A DNA stretch of 64,000 bases, taken from assembly GCA_000153145.1 (NCBI GenBank), contig CH672415.1, positions 2,306,164 through 2,370,163 on the forward strand. The letters are read 5' to 3'. Position numbers and translations under genes: made by a program. Positions 17,023-25,380 of the stretch are shown here, piece by piece. Under the pieces are notes generated by a model. It searched no databases and was not told the origin of the DNA. It saw nothing but the letters and a program-made list of their open reading frames with translations. Position 1 is the stretch's first letter. Every line of letters starts with the position of its first letter. The DNA is from a marine actinobacterium PHSC20C1 (GTDB lineage: Bacteria > Actinomycetota > Actinomycetes > Actinomycetales > Microbacteriaceae).

Positions 17023-18498
17023 CTACTGAACTGCCGCGGTGAGGCGCGCGATGTTGTCGAGCACCTTGGAACTCCTCGGGCGCTTCATCCATTCGTCTAG
17101 CGTGAGCTCTCGGCTGACACTGCGGTATTGGGCTTCAAGCTCGCGCATGTCTTTGATGAACTCGGTGCCTCGCACCATGACAGAGATCTCAAGATTGAGG
17201 CTGAACGAGCGCATGTCCATGTTGCTTGAACCAATCACTGCAACATGATCATCGATTGTGAAGTGCTTAGCGTGAAGCACCGTCGGAGATGGGAACAACC
17301 AGATCTTCACCCCGGCGCGCAGGAGGGTCTCGTAGTAGCTGCGCTGCGCGTGATAAACCATTGCTTGGTCGCCGACCTCAGAGACAAACAGTTGCACGTC
17401 GAGGCCACTCTGGGCGGCCGTCGTGATGGCGTAGAGCATTGAGTCATCTGGCACGAAGTACGGACTGGTGATGATGACACGATGTTGGGCGGCATAGAGC
17501 AGCGAGTTGAACAACCGGAGGTTGTTTTCTCCTTCAAAGCCCGGGCCGCTTGGCACAACCTGCGCATCAAGCGTTGCTTGGTCCTCTGCGGGAGGAAGGT
17601 CAACACTTTCGCGCAAAAGAAGCTCGTCAGTTTCGCTGTACCAGTCGGTGACAAACAGCGAATTAATCCCGGCGACAATGGGCCCCTCGAAGCGCACCAT
17701 GAGGTCTTTCCACTCAAGGCCCCGCTTTCTGTTCGACCGCTTGTTGTAGGTGGGGTCGACCATGTTTTGTGAGCCGGTGAACGCCACTGTGCCATCAATG
17801 ATGAGGATCTTGCGGTGGTTGCGAAGATCGGGGCGCTGGAACTTCCATTTCAGCGGCTGAACGGGCAACATTACATGCCACTCAACGCCCATTTGTTTCA
17901 AACGCCGGATGGTCGTGAAGTACCCTGGCGCACGCAATGACGCAATGTGATCGAGAAGCACTCGCACTTTGACTCCGCGCTTGCGGGCGTCTTCGAGGGC
18001 AGTGAAGAAGGGTGCCGTTGTGCTGTCGAGGCTCAGGATGTAGAACTCGACGTGAACGTATTTTTGTGCGCTCGCGACTTCGGCGACCATGGCGTCGAGC
18101 GACTCTTGGTATTCGGAGTGGAGGGAGGCTGAGTTGCCTCCAACGAGCGGCATTGCACCGAGCGTGCGGTTGAGTTCAACAACGGGCTCTAGCCATGGTG
18201 GCCAGGGCTGATCGCGGCGAACTTTGTCCATGCCGTCAGTGGTCTCCAGAATGAACTTATTGATCTCGATCTGCTTATCGCGTCGCCCTTTGGGGAGCTT
18301 TCGGCTACCCAGCATCAGGAAGAGCAGGATGCCAACGTAGGGGATGAAGAAAATCGCCAGCAGCCACGCCATAGCGGTTTGCGGTCTCCGGTTGCGAGGC
18401 ACGTAGATGATCGAGAGCACGCGAACCATGAAGTCGATAAAGATGAGCGCACCGGCGATGATTGCCGTGAAACTTAGAGTGATCCCGCCGTCGTCCAT
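17023..18498 (-). CDS. cls: Cardiolipin synthase, phospholipase D type
   Basis: Membrane enzyme that makes cardiolipin from phosphatidylglycerol-type substrates. The PLDc_N domain with two membrane helices occupies about residues 8-65. Two HKD motifs are visible: HRKILIIDG near residue 226 and HAKHFTIDD near residue 407, each followed by a GSxN element. At 491 residues the length fits bacterial ClsA-like proteins. A TAGACT hexamer seven bases before the ATG suggests a leaderless transcript. Confidence 0.94.
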   Translation of the reverse strand: MDDGGITLSFTAIIAGALIFIDFMVRVLSIIYVPRNRRPQTAMAWLLAIFFIPYVGILLFLMLGSRKLPKGRRDKQIEINKFILETTDGMDKVRRDQPWPPWLEPVVELNRTLGAMPLVGGNSASLHSEYQESLDAMVAEVASAQKYVHVEFYILSLDSTTAPFFTALEDARKRGVKVRVLLDHIASLRAPGYFTTIRRLKQMGVEWHVMLPVQPLKWKFQRPDLRNHRKILIIDGTVAFTGSQNMVDPTYNKRSNRKRGLEWKDLMVRFEGPIVAGINSLFVTDWYSETDELLLRESVDLPPAEDQATLDAQVVPSGPGFEGENNLRLFNSLLYAAQHRVIITSPYFVPDDSMLYAITTAAQSGLDVQLFVSEVGDQAMVYHAQRSYYETLLRAGVKIWLFPSPTVLHAKHFTIDDHVAVIGSSNMDMRSFSLNLEISVMVRGTEFIKDMRELEAQYRSVSRELTLDEWMKRPRSSKVLDNIARLTAAVQ

Positions 18499-18505
18499 GG
18501 CTCGA

Positions 18506-18511
18506 AGTCTA
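18506..18511 (-). promoter_or_regulatory. -10 hexamer of cls, leaderless geometry
   Basis: On the minus strand TAGACT ends seven bases before the ATG at 18498. Confidence 0.5.
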
Positions 18512-18529
18512 GCCAGTCTCGGAGGTCAA

Positions 18530-19750
18530 TCAGGGTTTCGTGGCCGAGCTGCCGTTCTCAATTGGCGGGCCCTGCCAGGCCGGGGTCTCGTCGGGTTCGC
18601 TGAATGAGCGGGCAACGATCACATCAGTTGATGAGTGGGCGATGATCGACAGTGCGATGGTTAGCGCGACGAGATGGAAGATCAAGTCGCCCTCAGGGAT
18701 GCCCGCGGTGACGACCAGAAGCACGTAGACCACTGATGCGAAGCCTTTTGGTCCAAACCACATCGCGGCGAGCTGTTCTCGCATCGAGAGGCCTGAGCCG
18801 AGGAACGATACGAAGAGCGCGATAGGCCGTGCGGCAACGAGGGCAAGAATGGCGAACACCCATCCGGTCCACGCGATCTCGCCGAGGAACTTGAACGAGA
18901 GCAACGCACCAAAAATCATGAGGGCGAGCAACTTCAGGAGCTCGGAAATGATCTCTCCGAACTCCTCGAACTCTTCCCGCTCTTTTTGGCCGAAGGTGGC
19001 AACGGTCACTCCTGCCGCGAAGGCCGCGAGGAAAAGGTTGGCGTGCAACGTGGTTGAGAGCGCGAACACGAGCAGCCCAATGGCGATGGGAACTAGGGGT
19101 TCGAAGACTCCGGTTGCCGCAAAGAGTCGAGTGTGGAGTGCCTTGATGATCAGCCACGGCACCGCAATGCCGATCACCGTGCCGATGAGAAGTTCGAGCC
19201 CAAGTTCGCCAAGATGCAAATCTTCGGAGCCCGAACTGACCGCGAGAAACACGATCACGAACGGAAGCGCGAGCCCGTCGTTCACTCCAGACTCTACGTT
19301 CAGCAGTTGCCGCAACCTCTGCGGCACGCGCTTATCTCCCACGAGCGCCGCAGCGAATACGGGGTCGGTTGGGGCCAGAATTGCGCCAATCAGCAGTGCG
19401 GCAGGCCAGTCGAGGCCCACTAGGTAATGCGCGAGCACCGCGGTGATTCCAAGGGTGAGTGGCAGTCCCCACCCGAGAGCGCGGCCGGGAAGCCGCCATG
19501 CCCTGCGAAGGTCGGTCCAGCCCATCTTCATGCCATCGGTGAAGAGCACAACGAACAGTGCAATCTCGGCGATTGTCGAGACTTCTTCTGATGTCGAACT
19601 GAAGTTCACAATGCCCGTAGTCTCCGAGCCGATAACGAAGCCAACGACAAGAAACAGCACAGCAGCAGAGAGCACGGTGCGCCCCGCGAGCGCGGAGAAC
19701 AGCACAGCGACCAGCAGGGTGGCCGCAAAGATCAGCAGGAAAATGTCCAC
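18530..19750 (-). CDS. CPA1-type sodium/proton antiporter
   Basis: Polytopic cation:proton antiporter with about twelve hydrophobic segments. The ion-binding motifs typical of the CPA1 group are present: LAPTDPVFA near residue 128 and VESGVNDGLALP near residue 151. At 406 residues it has a membrane domain only, with no large cytoplasmic regulatory domain. It is read in the same direction as cls and is 31 bases upstream of it; yajQ lies just before it on the same strand. The cation is not readable from the sequence. Confidence 0.9.
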   Translation of the reverse strand: MDIFLLIFAATLLVAVLFSALAGRTVLSAAVLFLVVGFVIGSETTGIVNFSSTSEEVSTIAEIALFVVLFTDGMKMGWTDLRRAWRLPGRALGWGLPLTLGITAVLAHYLVGLDWPAALLIGAILAPTDPVFAAALVGDKRVPQRLRQLLNVESGVNDGLALPFVIVFLAVSSGSEDLHLGELGLELLIGTVIGIAVPWLIIKALHTRLFAATGVFEPLVPIAIGLLVFALSTTLHANLFLAAFAAGVTVATFGQKEREEFEEFGEIISELLKLLALMIFGALLSFKFLGEIAWTGWVFAILALVAARPIALFVSFLGSGLSMREQLAAMWFGPKGFASVVYVLLVVTAGIPEGDLIFHLVALTIALSIIAHSSTDVIVARSFSEPDETPAWQGPPIENGSSATKP

Positions 19751-19766
19751 GCTGGTGGGGGAGTTT

Positions 19767-20255
19767 CTAGCGGAAGTTCACGAACTGGAGGGCGACTTCG
19801 AGATCTTTGCCCTTGAGCAACGCCATTGTGGCCTGAAGATCGTCACGACTCTTGGACTGCACACGCAGTTCCTCGCCCTGAATCTGCGACTTCACGGTTT
19901 TGGGCGCTTCATCGCGAATGATTTTCGAAATCTTCTTTGCGTCTTCAGAGGAGATGCCGTTCTTCAGGCTGATCTCGATGCGGTACTCCTTGCCGCTGGG
20001 GAAAGGTTCACCGGCGTCCAAGCTGCGCAGTGAAATCCCGCGCTTGATGAACTTGGCCTCGAGCACCTCAAGCACCGCCTTTACGCGCTCTTCGGCACTT
20101 GCCTTCAGGAGGAGGCTCTCACCAGTCCACTCGACCGAGGCGCCAACGCCCTTGAAGTCGTAGCGCTGAGCTAGCTCTTTCTGTGCTTGGTTGACGGCGT
20201 TTTCCGCCTCCATTTGGTCAACTTTGCTCACAATGTCAAACGAGGAATCAGCCAT
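19767..20255 (-). CDS. yajQ: YajQ family nucleotide-binding protein
   Basis: A 162-residue protein of the UPF0234/YajQ family, recognised by the start [10 protein letters not shown], the [18 protein letters not shown] segment and the C-terminal [13 protein letters not shown]. Members in proteobacteria bind cyclic di-GMP and affect gene expression; whether this one does is not known. A TAGCAT hexamer six bases before the ATG suggests leaderless expression. It is 16 bases upstream of the antiporter gene and could be its operon leader. Confidence 0.93.
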   Translation of the reverse strand: MADSSFDIVSKVDQMEAENAVNQAQKELAQRYDFKGVGASVEWTGESLLLKASAEERVKAVLEVLEAKFIKRGISLRSLDAGEPFPSGKEYRIEISLKNGISSEDAKKISKIIRDEAPKTVKSQIQGEELRVQSKSRDDLQATMALLKGKDLEVALQFVNFR

Positions 20256-20261
20256 GCGCCC

Positions 20262-20267
20262 ATGCTA
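20262..20267 (-). promoter_or_regulatory. -10 hexamer of yajQ, leaderless geometry
   Basis: On the minus strand TAGCAT ends six bases before the ATG at 20255. Confidence 0.5.
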
Positions 20268-20390
20268 CCCGCGCTGCGCACAGAACACTCACTGTCGAGT
20301 TTTGGCAATGTGGTCACAAACGGCCTCCGTTACCTTGTATCCTTGTTCAGCGCGTTCGGTCAGATGAATACATGTGGCCGGAGGCGTCTT

Positions 20391-20473
20391 GGCGAGTTAC
20401 CCAAGTGGCCAAAGGGATCTGACTGTAAATCAGACTGCATCGCATTCGGGGGTTCGAATCCCTCACTCGCCAC
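20391..20473 (+). tRNA. tRNA-Tyr (GTA anticodon)
   Basis: Acceptor arms GGCGAGT and ACTCGCC pair fully; the anticodon loop reads CTGTAAA with anticodon GTA; a long variable arm (class II) is present; the T arm GGGGGTTCGAATCCCTC is canonical. CCA is encoded directly after the discriminator A (20474-20476). A weak promoter candidate TTGTTC-N17-GAATAC lies at 20343-20371. Confidence 0.97.
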
Positions 20474-20541
20474 CACTTAAGACATCACCGGCTGCAAGCA
20501 TCGAGCCGCCCATCGCGGAGCGGCGGCATCACGCAGCGCTC

Positions 20542-20547
20542 TAGGCT
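20542..20547 (+). promoter_or_regulatory. -10 hexamer of inositol monophosphatase gene
   Basis: TAGGCT ends six bases before the ATG at 20554, leaderless geometry. Confidence 0.5.
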
Positions 20548-20553
20548 TGAGCA

Positions 20554-21354
20554 ATGCCTCACGCTGAACTTCTTGACCTTGCCCGCGCCGCAGCAACACA
20601 GGCTGCCGAGCTCGCGGGTCGCCGCCGTAGCGAGGGGGTCGCTGTTGCTGATCGCAAGACCTCTTCGGTGGATGTTGTCACCCATGCTGACCGCGAAAGC
20701 GAAGAGCTCATCCGAAGCGTGTTGGCTCAAGCTCGCCCCGATGATGGGTTCTACGGAGAAGAAGGATCAGCGACTACCGGCTCGAGCGGGCTGACCTGGG
20801 TCGTTGATCCGATTGATGGAACCGTGAACTATCTCTATGGCATCCCGCACTATGCGGTAAGTGTCGCTGTCGTTGAGGGCGACCCCGACCCTGCCACCTG
20901 GCGTGCACTTGCCGGAGCGGTCGTCAATCTGGGGGCGAACGAAACGTACACGGGCACGGCCGGGGGAGGCTCACATCTCAACGGCGAACGACTGCAAGTA
21001 GCCGAAGCGGTAGACCTCTCGGAAGCCCTCGTTGCAACAGGATTCTCCTACCTTCAGGAGCTGCGCATCGAGCAGGGTCGCGTGATCGCGGGGTTGTTGC
21101 CCCAGGTGCGCGACATCCGCAGAATGGGAACGGCATCCTTAGACCTCTGCATGGTCGCGTCGGGGCGTGTGAATGCGTACTTCGAGCGAAGCCTGAATCC
21201 TTGGGATCACGCGGCAGGCGCCCTCATCGCGCGCGAGGCCGGAGCGACTGTAAAAGGGCGTGGTTCATTGGCCGAAGGCAAGGACTTCATCCTCGCTGCG
21301 GAACCAGCAGTTGCCCAGCAACTTGAGGCATCATTGGTGCTATTGAACGCGTGA
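20554..21354 (+). CDS. Inositol monophosphatase family protein
   Basis: Metal-dependent sugar or inositol phosphatase. The metal-binding motifs GEEGS, WVVDPIDGTVNY (near residue 87) and NPWDHAAGALI (near residue 212) are intact. At 266 residues it is a standard single-domain member. Substrate could be inositol-1-phosphate, a histidinol phosphate or another sugar phosphate; nothing nearby decides this. It follows tRNA-Tyr on the same strand but has its own promoter-like element. Confidence 0.92.
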   Translation: MPHAELLDLARAAATQAAELAGRRRSEGVAVADRKTSSVDVVTHADRESEELIRSVLAQARPDDGFYGEEGSATTGSSGLTWVVDPIDGTVNYLYGIPHYAVSVAVVEGDPDPATWRALAGAVVNLGANETYTGTAGGGSHLNGERLQVAEAVDLSEALVATGFSYLQELRIEQGRVIAGLLPQVRDIRRMGTASLDLCMVASGRVNAYFERSLNPWDHAAGALIAREAGATVKGRGSLAEGKDFILAAEPAVAQQLEASLVLLNA

Positions 21355-21356
21355 GT

Positions 21357-21394
21357 TAGACCACTTGAAGTGGGGCTGGTGACTAGACCACTTG
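21357..21394 (+). repeat. Pair of 11-bp direct repeats before the M23 peptidase
   Basis: TAGACCACTTG occurs at 21357-21367 and again at 21384-21394, 27 bases apart. The first copy is part of a small palindrome CCACTTGAAGTGG (21361-21373). They lie about 90-120 bases before the M23 peptidase gene and could be regulator sites; no evidence beyond the pattern. Confidence 0.45.
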
Positions 21395-21479
21395 CGCGCT
21401 AACCTTTATGAATCTGTTACCTGCGTGCAACCCGTACGTGCGTAGGCAAATACCCGAATTATGCATTCACACCTAGCAA

Positions 21480-22778
21480 GTGAATCGCGTGAAGGAGAAG
21501 AATGTCACTGACGAGCGTGTGCGCCGCAGTGGCATTCTCCTCCCGCAAAATGAGGTTCGTGAAGTGAGCCTCGACACTGCGCTCCCACAGCAAACAGGAA
21601 TGGGGGATGGCATCCCCCTGACGCGCAGACAATTGCGAGAGCGCGAACGAACAGCCCAGCACGGCACGAAGAAACCGGTGGAGGCGCCGCAAATACCCGT
21701 ACTTGCTGAACTGTTTACACCGCACTCTGTGGCGCCGACCGCGATTGACTCGAGGGCCATTGCGACGACCTCTCAGGAGTCGCGTGCGGATACTCACCCC
21801 GCAACCGTCGAAATCGATGTTGTTCTCCCGAGCCGTCGCTCGCTCCGAGCGCAACTGGCAGCCGCGAGCGAACTCGCTGCCGTCACTGCTGAAGAACAAG
21901 TCACTGAGGCTTCACCCGTTGTAACGGCAAGGGATAAGCCGGCACAGCGTTCGAAGCGCGTCGCAAAGGCGGCCAAGACGCGACGTCCGCGTGCCGAACG
22001 CGGCTCCGTAGTTAAGTCACAGCGAGTGCGGGTCTCTTCCGCGGCGCTCGCTCCGAGCGGCCCGCCCCGTCGCCGCCCTAAAGCTGTTGCATCCAAGGTT
22101 TTTTCTATGGCGGCTATGCTGTTTGCTGGCGCAATAGTGGTTGGCGTTTCGGTTCCGTCGAACGTGTTCGCTGATGGCCGCACTATGGCCGCTGCGGTAA
22201 ATGCCGAATCCCAGGCAGTGGCGCTCGACGCTGATGCGCGGCCCACCCAGTCGCTCGCGGTCTCCGGCGAGGTCATCAACGATGGGGGACGGCAAGACAG
22301 CGTGAAGGTCATCTCCTACGCCGAGGTGCTTGCGCTGAAGTTTGCGGGTGTTGAGTATGAATACAACGCCACTTCCGGCGCGATTCGCTGGCCCTTCCCC
22401 TACGAGGTTCCTCTCACTGATAGATTCGGCGACCGCGAAGGAGGGTTCCACAAGGGAACCGACTTCGCTGCCCCCGCGGGAACACCCATCTACGCAATCG
22501 CTGACGGTGTTGTTTCCTACATACAGGCCGACTATTCCGGCTATGGCTATCACGCAGTTATAGATCACGTGGTCGATGGCCAGCAGGTGCAGAGTCTCTA
22601 CGCTCACATGACATCCGACTCCAGCCCCTTCGTCGTAGGCGACAAGGTCAAGGTTGGCGACTTCGTCGGACTCGTTGGTGACACTGGGCGTTCGTACGGC
22701 GCCCATCTACACCTCGAAATTCATCTCGATGAGGTTCCGGTTGACCCGTACGAATGGCTTACTTCGAACGCTGTTTAA
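21480..22778 (+). CDS. M23 family metallopeptidase, membrane anchored
   Basis: LytM-type zinc endopeptidase, expected to cut peptidoglycan cross-bridges or regulate an amidase. A long basic N-terminal region of about 200 residues, rich in Arg/Ala, is followed by one membrane segment (about 205-230) and then the extracellular peptidase domain. The zinc ligands are visible in HKGTDFAAP (near residue 324) and the HLHLEIH motif (near 408). The start is uncertain: GTG 21480 and GTG 21489 lack a clear ribosome site, while a strong GAAGGAG at 21491-21497 serves an out-of-frame ATG at 21502. Confidence 0.9.
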   Translation: MNRVKEKNVTDERVRRSGILLPQNEVREVSLDTALPQQTGMGDGIPLTRRQLRERERTAQHGTKKPVEAPQIPVLAELFTPHSVAPTAIDSRAIATTSQESRADTHPATVEIDVVLPSRRSLRAQLAAASELAAVTAEEQVTEASPVVTARDKPAQRSKRVAKAAKTRRPRAERGSVVKSQRVRVSSAALAPSGPPRRRPKAVASKVFSMAAMLFAGAIVVGVSVPSNVFADGRTMAAAVNAESQAVALDADARPTQSLAVSGEVINDGGRQDSVKVISYAEVLALKFAGVEYEYNATSGAIRWPFPYEVPLTDRFGDREGGFHKGTDFAAPAGTPIYAIADGVVSYIQADYSGYGYHAVIDHVVDGQQVQSLYAHMTSDSSPFVVGDKVKVGDFVGLVGDTGRSYGAHLHLEIHLDEVPVDPYEWLTSNAV

Positions 22779-22881
22779 GTAATCCCAACCCCGAGCCAGT
22801 TTTGCCCCAAAAACGTACTTAGCAGTGCTCGGCGGATGCTAGTCTCTTACGGTGCCAATTGCGCATTATGCGTTTTTGTGT

Positions 22882-22953
<72 letters not shown>

Positions 22954-22978
22954 CGCTTGTCCAATAATTGGATGATGC

Positions 22979-23052
22979 GGCTGAGTAGCTCAGTTGGTGA
23001 GAGCGCACGACTCATAATCGTGAGGTCGCGGGTTCGAATCCCGCCTCAGCTA
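22979..23052 (+). tRNA. tRNA-Met (CAT anticodon), elongator type
   Basis: Acceptor GGCTGAG pairs with CTCAGCT with a G-T pair at the end, the anticodon arm ACGACTCATAATCGT carries CAT, and the T arm GCGGGTTCGAATCCCGC is canonical. The anticodon stem lacks the three G-C pairs of initiator tRNA, and the overall sequence resembles actinobacterial elongator tRNA-Met. Confidence 0.93.
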
Positions 23053-23082
23053 CAACCTGCATGAAGCACAATTCACACTCCG

Positions 23083-23099
23083 CCCTCCGATACGGAGGG
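23083..23099 (+). terminator. Hairpin after the tRNA-Thr/tRNA-Met pair
   Basis: CCCTCCG and CGGAGGG form a perfect 7-bp stem around ATA, extended by CACTC/GAGTG outside. It lies 31 bases after tRNA-Met. No T run follows, so termination is plausible but not proven. The rest of the 23053-23297 gap shows no gene. Confidence 0.5.
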
Positions 23100-23297
23100 T
23101 GAGTGCGAACTCTGTGATCATTCCGTCGCAGCGGCACTTCCGTGTTGCCTCTCGCAACAGCGTGCCACCACTGGTCCAGTGGTTTTGGATGCTTCTCATA
23201 CCTAATTCATAGAAACTTGTGGTGTCGTCTATACATGGATTCGACTGAAACAACGCTCTCCACCGCGCTATCGTGGTGCAGGGGAGTGAATTAGCCG

Positions 23298-23864
23298 ATG
23301 CGATTTGCCCAGCGTCCACGCTTTGCTCGGGGTCCATCAATTGATCAAGCGATCACCGCTCCGGTTCTTGAGACCGAGCGGCTAACGCTGCGCCCACATC
23401 GCATTGACGACGCCGCGCGGTGGTATGAAATTCAGTCATCTCCAGACGTATACGCATACACTTCGTGGCCAAAACGCACTGAGGCTCAGTCGCGAATTCA
23501 CCTCAAACACCGCATTAAACACATTGTGCTCAAACAGGCTGATGATTTCTTAGCGTTAGCGATCGAGCACGAGGGTGAACTCATCGGGGACGTCTCGCTG
23601 CACTTACGTTCGGTGGCCCCGTCGAGCCGTGCAGCCGAAATTAGCTGGATCTTGCATCCAGATCACTACGGCCACGGATTTGCCGCTGAAGCCGCTGCAG
23701 CAATGATGAATTTCGCTTTCGACCGCGTGAACGTGCAGTGGCTGGTCGCTGTCGTTGATGCCAAAAATGTGGCATCAGTCAAGCTCGCAAAGCGATTGGG
23801 GTTTAGGCAAATTTCTCAAGACGGCGACTCAATGTCGTTCGTTGCAGGCACCTTTCGGCCATAA
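23298..23864 (+). CDS. GNAT family N-acetyltransferase, RimJ/RimL type
   Basis: Acetyl-CoA dependent acyltransferase of the Acetyltransf_3 type: LETERLTLRPHRIDDA opens the domain, SWILHPDHYGHGFAAEAAAAMM holds the acetyl-CoA pyrophosphate loop, and VDAKNVASVKLAKRLGF is the diagnostic C-terminal block. At 188 residues it is a normal single domain. Ribosomal protein alanine, or small molecules, are possible targets. The residues before LETERL (about 20) are basic and variable, so a later start is possible. It follows the tRNA pair with no clear promoter. Confidence 0.88.
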   Translation: MRFAQRPRFARGPSIDQAITAPVLETERLTLRPHRIDDAARWYEIQSSPDVYAYTSWPKRTEAQSRIHLKHRIKHIVLKQADDFLALAIEHEGELIGDVSLHLRSVAPSSRAAEISWILHPDHYGHGFAAEAAAAMMNFAFDRVNVQWLVAVVDAKNVASVKLAKRLGFRQISQDGDSMSFVAGTFRP

Positions 23865-23901
23865 CGCTGCACGTAGTTCAGACGCAAGCGGTTTGATCGC
23901 C

Positions 23902-23907
23902 TACCCT
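23902..23907 (+). promoter_or_regulatory. -10 hexamer of the small LysR-type gene
   Basis: TACCCT ends seven bases before the ATG at 23915, leaderless geometry. Confidence 0.45.
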
Positions 23908-23914
23908 GAAGCTA

Positions 23915-24262
23915 ATGGACCACACCCTGCTCAAACAGTTCGTTGCCGCTGGGCGACAACTTCATTTCGCGCACGCCGCCCGCACGCTTGGCGTTCCGCG
24001 CTCGAGCGTTATCGCCGCAGTGAGGTCTCTTGAGGCTCAGCTGGGCTACGCGCTGTTCGATTCGACCGCCACCTCAACCCAACTCACCCCTGCAGGCGAG
24101 TTATTTCTTGTTGATGCGGAACGGCAACTCGATAAGTCGGCGAAGTCAGCCGCAGCGTCCGTCGCAAAACCTGGTGGCAAAGCGAAGGCGTCAAAGGGCA
24201 AGGGGCGAGCTCCAGCGGTAAAAGGCCAATCGAAGCCAGGCCGTCGACGCCAATCGAGGTAG
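23915..24262 (+). CDS. Stand-alone LysR-type HTH protein with basic tail
   Basis: Residues 1-65 are a LysR-type winged helix: LLKQFVAAGRQLHFAHAARTL, a recognition helix in PRSSVIAAVRSLEAQLG, and the wing LFDSTATSTQLTPAGE. There is no effector-binding domain. From about residue 75 the chain is a Lys/Ala/Pro/Gly-rich tail (AKSAAASVAKPGGKAKASKG and onward, ending GRRRQSR), reminiscent of histone H1-like tails. At 115 residues it ends cleanly at a stop, with no sign of a frameshift into a longer LysR frame. It is probably a DNA-binding protein; role unknown. Confidence 0.82.
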   Translation: MDHTLLKQFVAAGRQLHFAHAARTLGVPRSSVIAAVRSLEAQLGYALFDSTATSTQLTPAGELFLVDAERQLDKSAKSAAASVAKPGGKAKASKGKGRAPAVKGQSKPGRRRQSR

Positions 24263-24322
24263 CGATAGAGCGCGAGTACCGCCGGAGCGCGAGCTACCGT
24301 TCGGGCCGGTAGTCCAGGTCAG

Positions 24323-25330
24323 TTACACGCGAACGATCGCCTTGCCGACATTTGCACCATTCATAAGACCGGTGAAAGCTGCGAAGGCGTTATCAATACC
24401 GTCGGTGATGGTCTCGTCATAAACGATCTTGCCGTCGCCGAGCCATCCACGCATTGCGTCAGCGAACTGTGGTGCAAGGTGGAAGTAGCTGCCCATCGTG
24501 AAGCCCTTGATGGTCAAACCACGAGTCACGATGTTTGCACTGTTCTTGATGCCGGTGTCGCCCTTGGCATTGATCAGCGACATGACACCGCAGATTGCTG
24601 CGCGGCCACCGTCGTTGAATGCTCCGAGTGCGGCGGAGAGATGGTCGCCACCCACGTTGTCGAAGTAAACATCGATTCCGTCGGGCGCTGCTTCAGCGAG
24701 CTGGCCAGCGATATCCCCATCCTTGTAGTTGAAGGCGGCGTCGTAGCCGTACTTGCTCGTGAGCAACTCAACCTTTTCCGCTGTTCCGGCACTTCCAACA
24801 ACGCGCGAAGCCCCGAGTAGGCGGGCGATCTGACCGACCATGGTGCCAACGCCGCCGGCGGCACCGGAGACAAAGACGGTGTCGCCTTCCTTGATCTCAG
24901 CGATCTGGGTGAGGCCAGTCCAGGCCGTAATTCCGGTAAGGCCGAGAACACTCAAGAAGAGCGAGGGCGATACGCCGGGGACGTTGGGGAGCGCCGTGAA
25001 CTGTGCAGCGGGAGCCTGCGTGATGTCGCGCCATCCGAGCTGATGCTGCACGAGAGTGCCGACGGGCAGAACCTCAACGGTCGATTCGATTACTTCACCA
25101 ACAGCGGCGCCGGTCATGGTCTCGCCAAGGCTGTACGGCGCAACATACGAGCGACCCTCGTTCATGCGGCCGCGCATGTAGGGGTCGACAGAGAGGAACG
25201 TGTTGCGAACACGAACGTCGCCCTCAGCGAGTTCCGCGAGGTCGATCTCAACCTTGACAACGTTCTCGGACGTTGGCTCACCGGTGGGGCGAGAGGCTAG
25301 CTGCCATTGTGTGCTTATTGACGTGCTCAT
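24323..25330 (-). CDS. NADP-dependent oxidoreductase, MDR family (CurA-like)
   Basis: Zinc-free medium-chain reductase that reduces alkenals/ketones with NADPH. The NADP-binding segment VSGAAGGVGTMVGQIARLLGA is near residue 150, and VDPYMRGRMNEG near residue 48 is typical of the leukotriene B4 12-hydroxydehydrogenase/CurA group. Full length at 335 residues. AAGGAG sits at good spacing before the ATG. It is downstream of the DJ-1/PfpI gene on the same strand with 50 bases between, so both are likely one operon controlled by the divergent TetR. Confidence 0.92.
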   Translation of the reverse strand: MSTSISTQWQLASRPTGEPTSENVVKVEIDLAELAEGDVRVRNTFLSVDPYMRGRMNEGRSYVAPYSLGETMTGAAVGEVIESTVEVLPVGTLVQHQLGWRDITQAPAAQFTALPNVPGVSPSLFLSVLGLTGITAWTGLTQIAEIKEGDTVFVSGAAGGVGTMVGQIARLLGASRVVGSAGTAEKVELLTSKYGYDAAFNYKDGDIAGQLAEAAPDGIDVYFDNVGGDHLSAALGAFNDGGRAAICGVMSLINAKGDTGIKNSANIVTRGLTIKGFTMGSYFHLAPQFADAMRGWLGDGKIVYDETITDGIDNAFAAFTGLMNGANVGKAIVRV

Positions 25331-25380
25331 GTACTGCTCCTTGAATTGCTAAGTAGATGAAAATGAAAGTGTGTGAGCCG

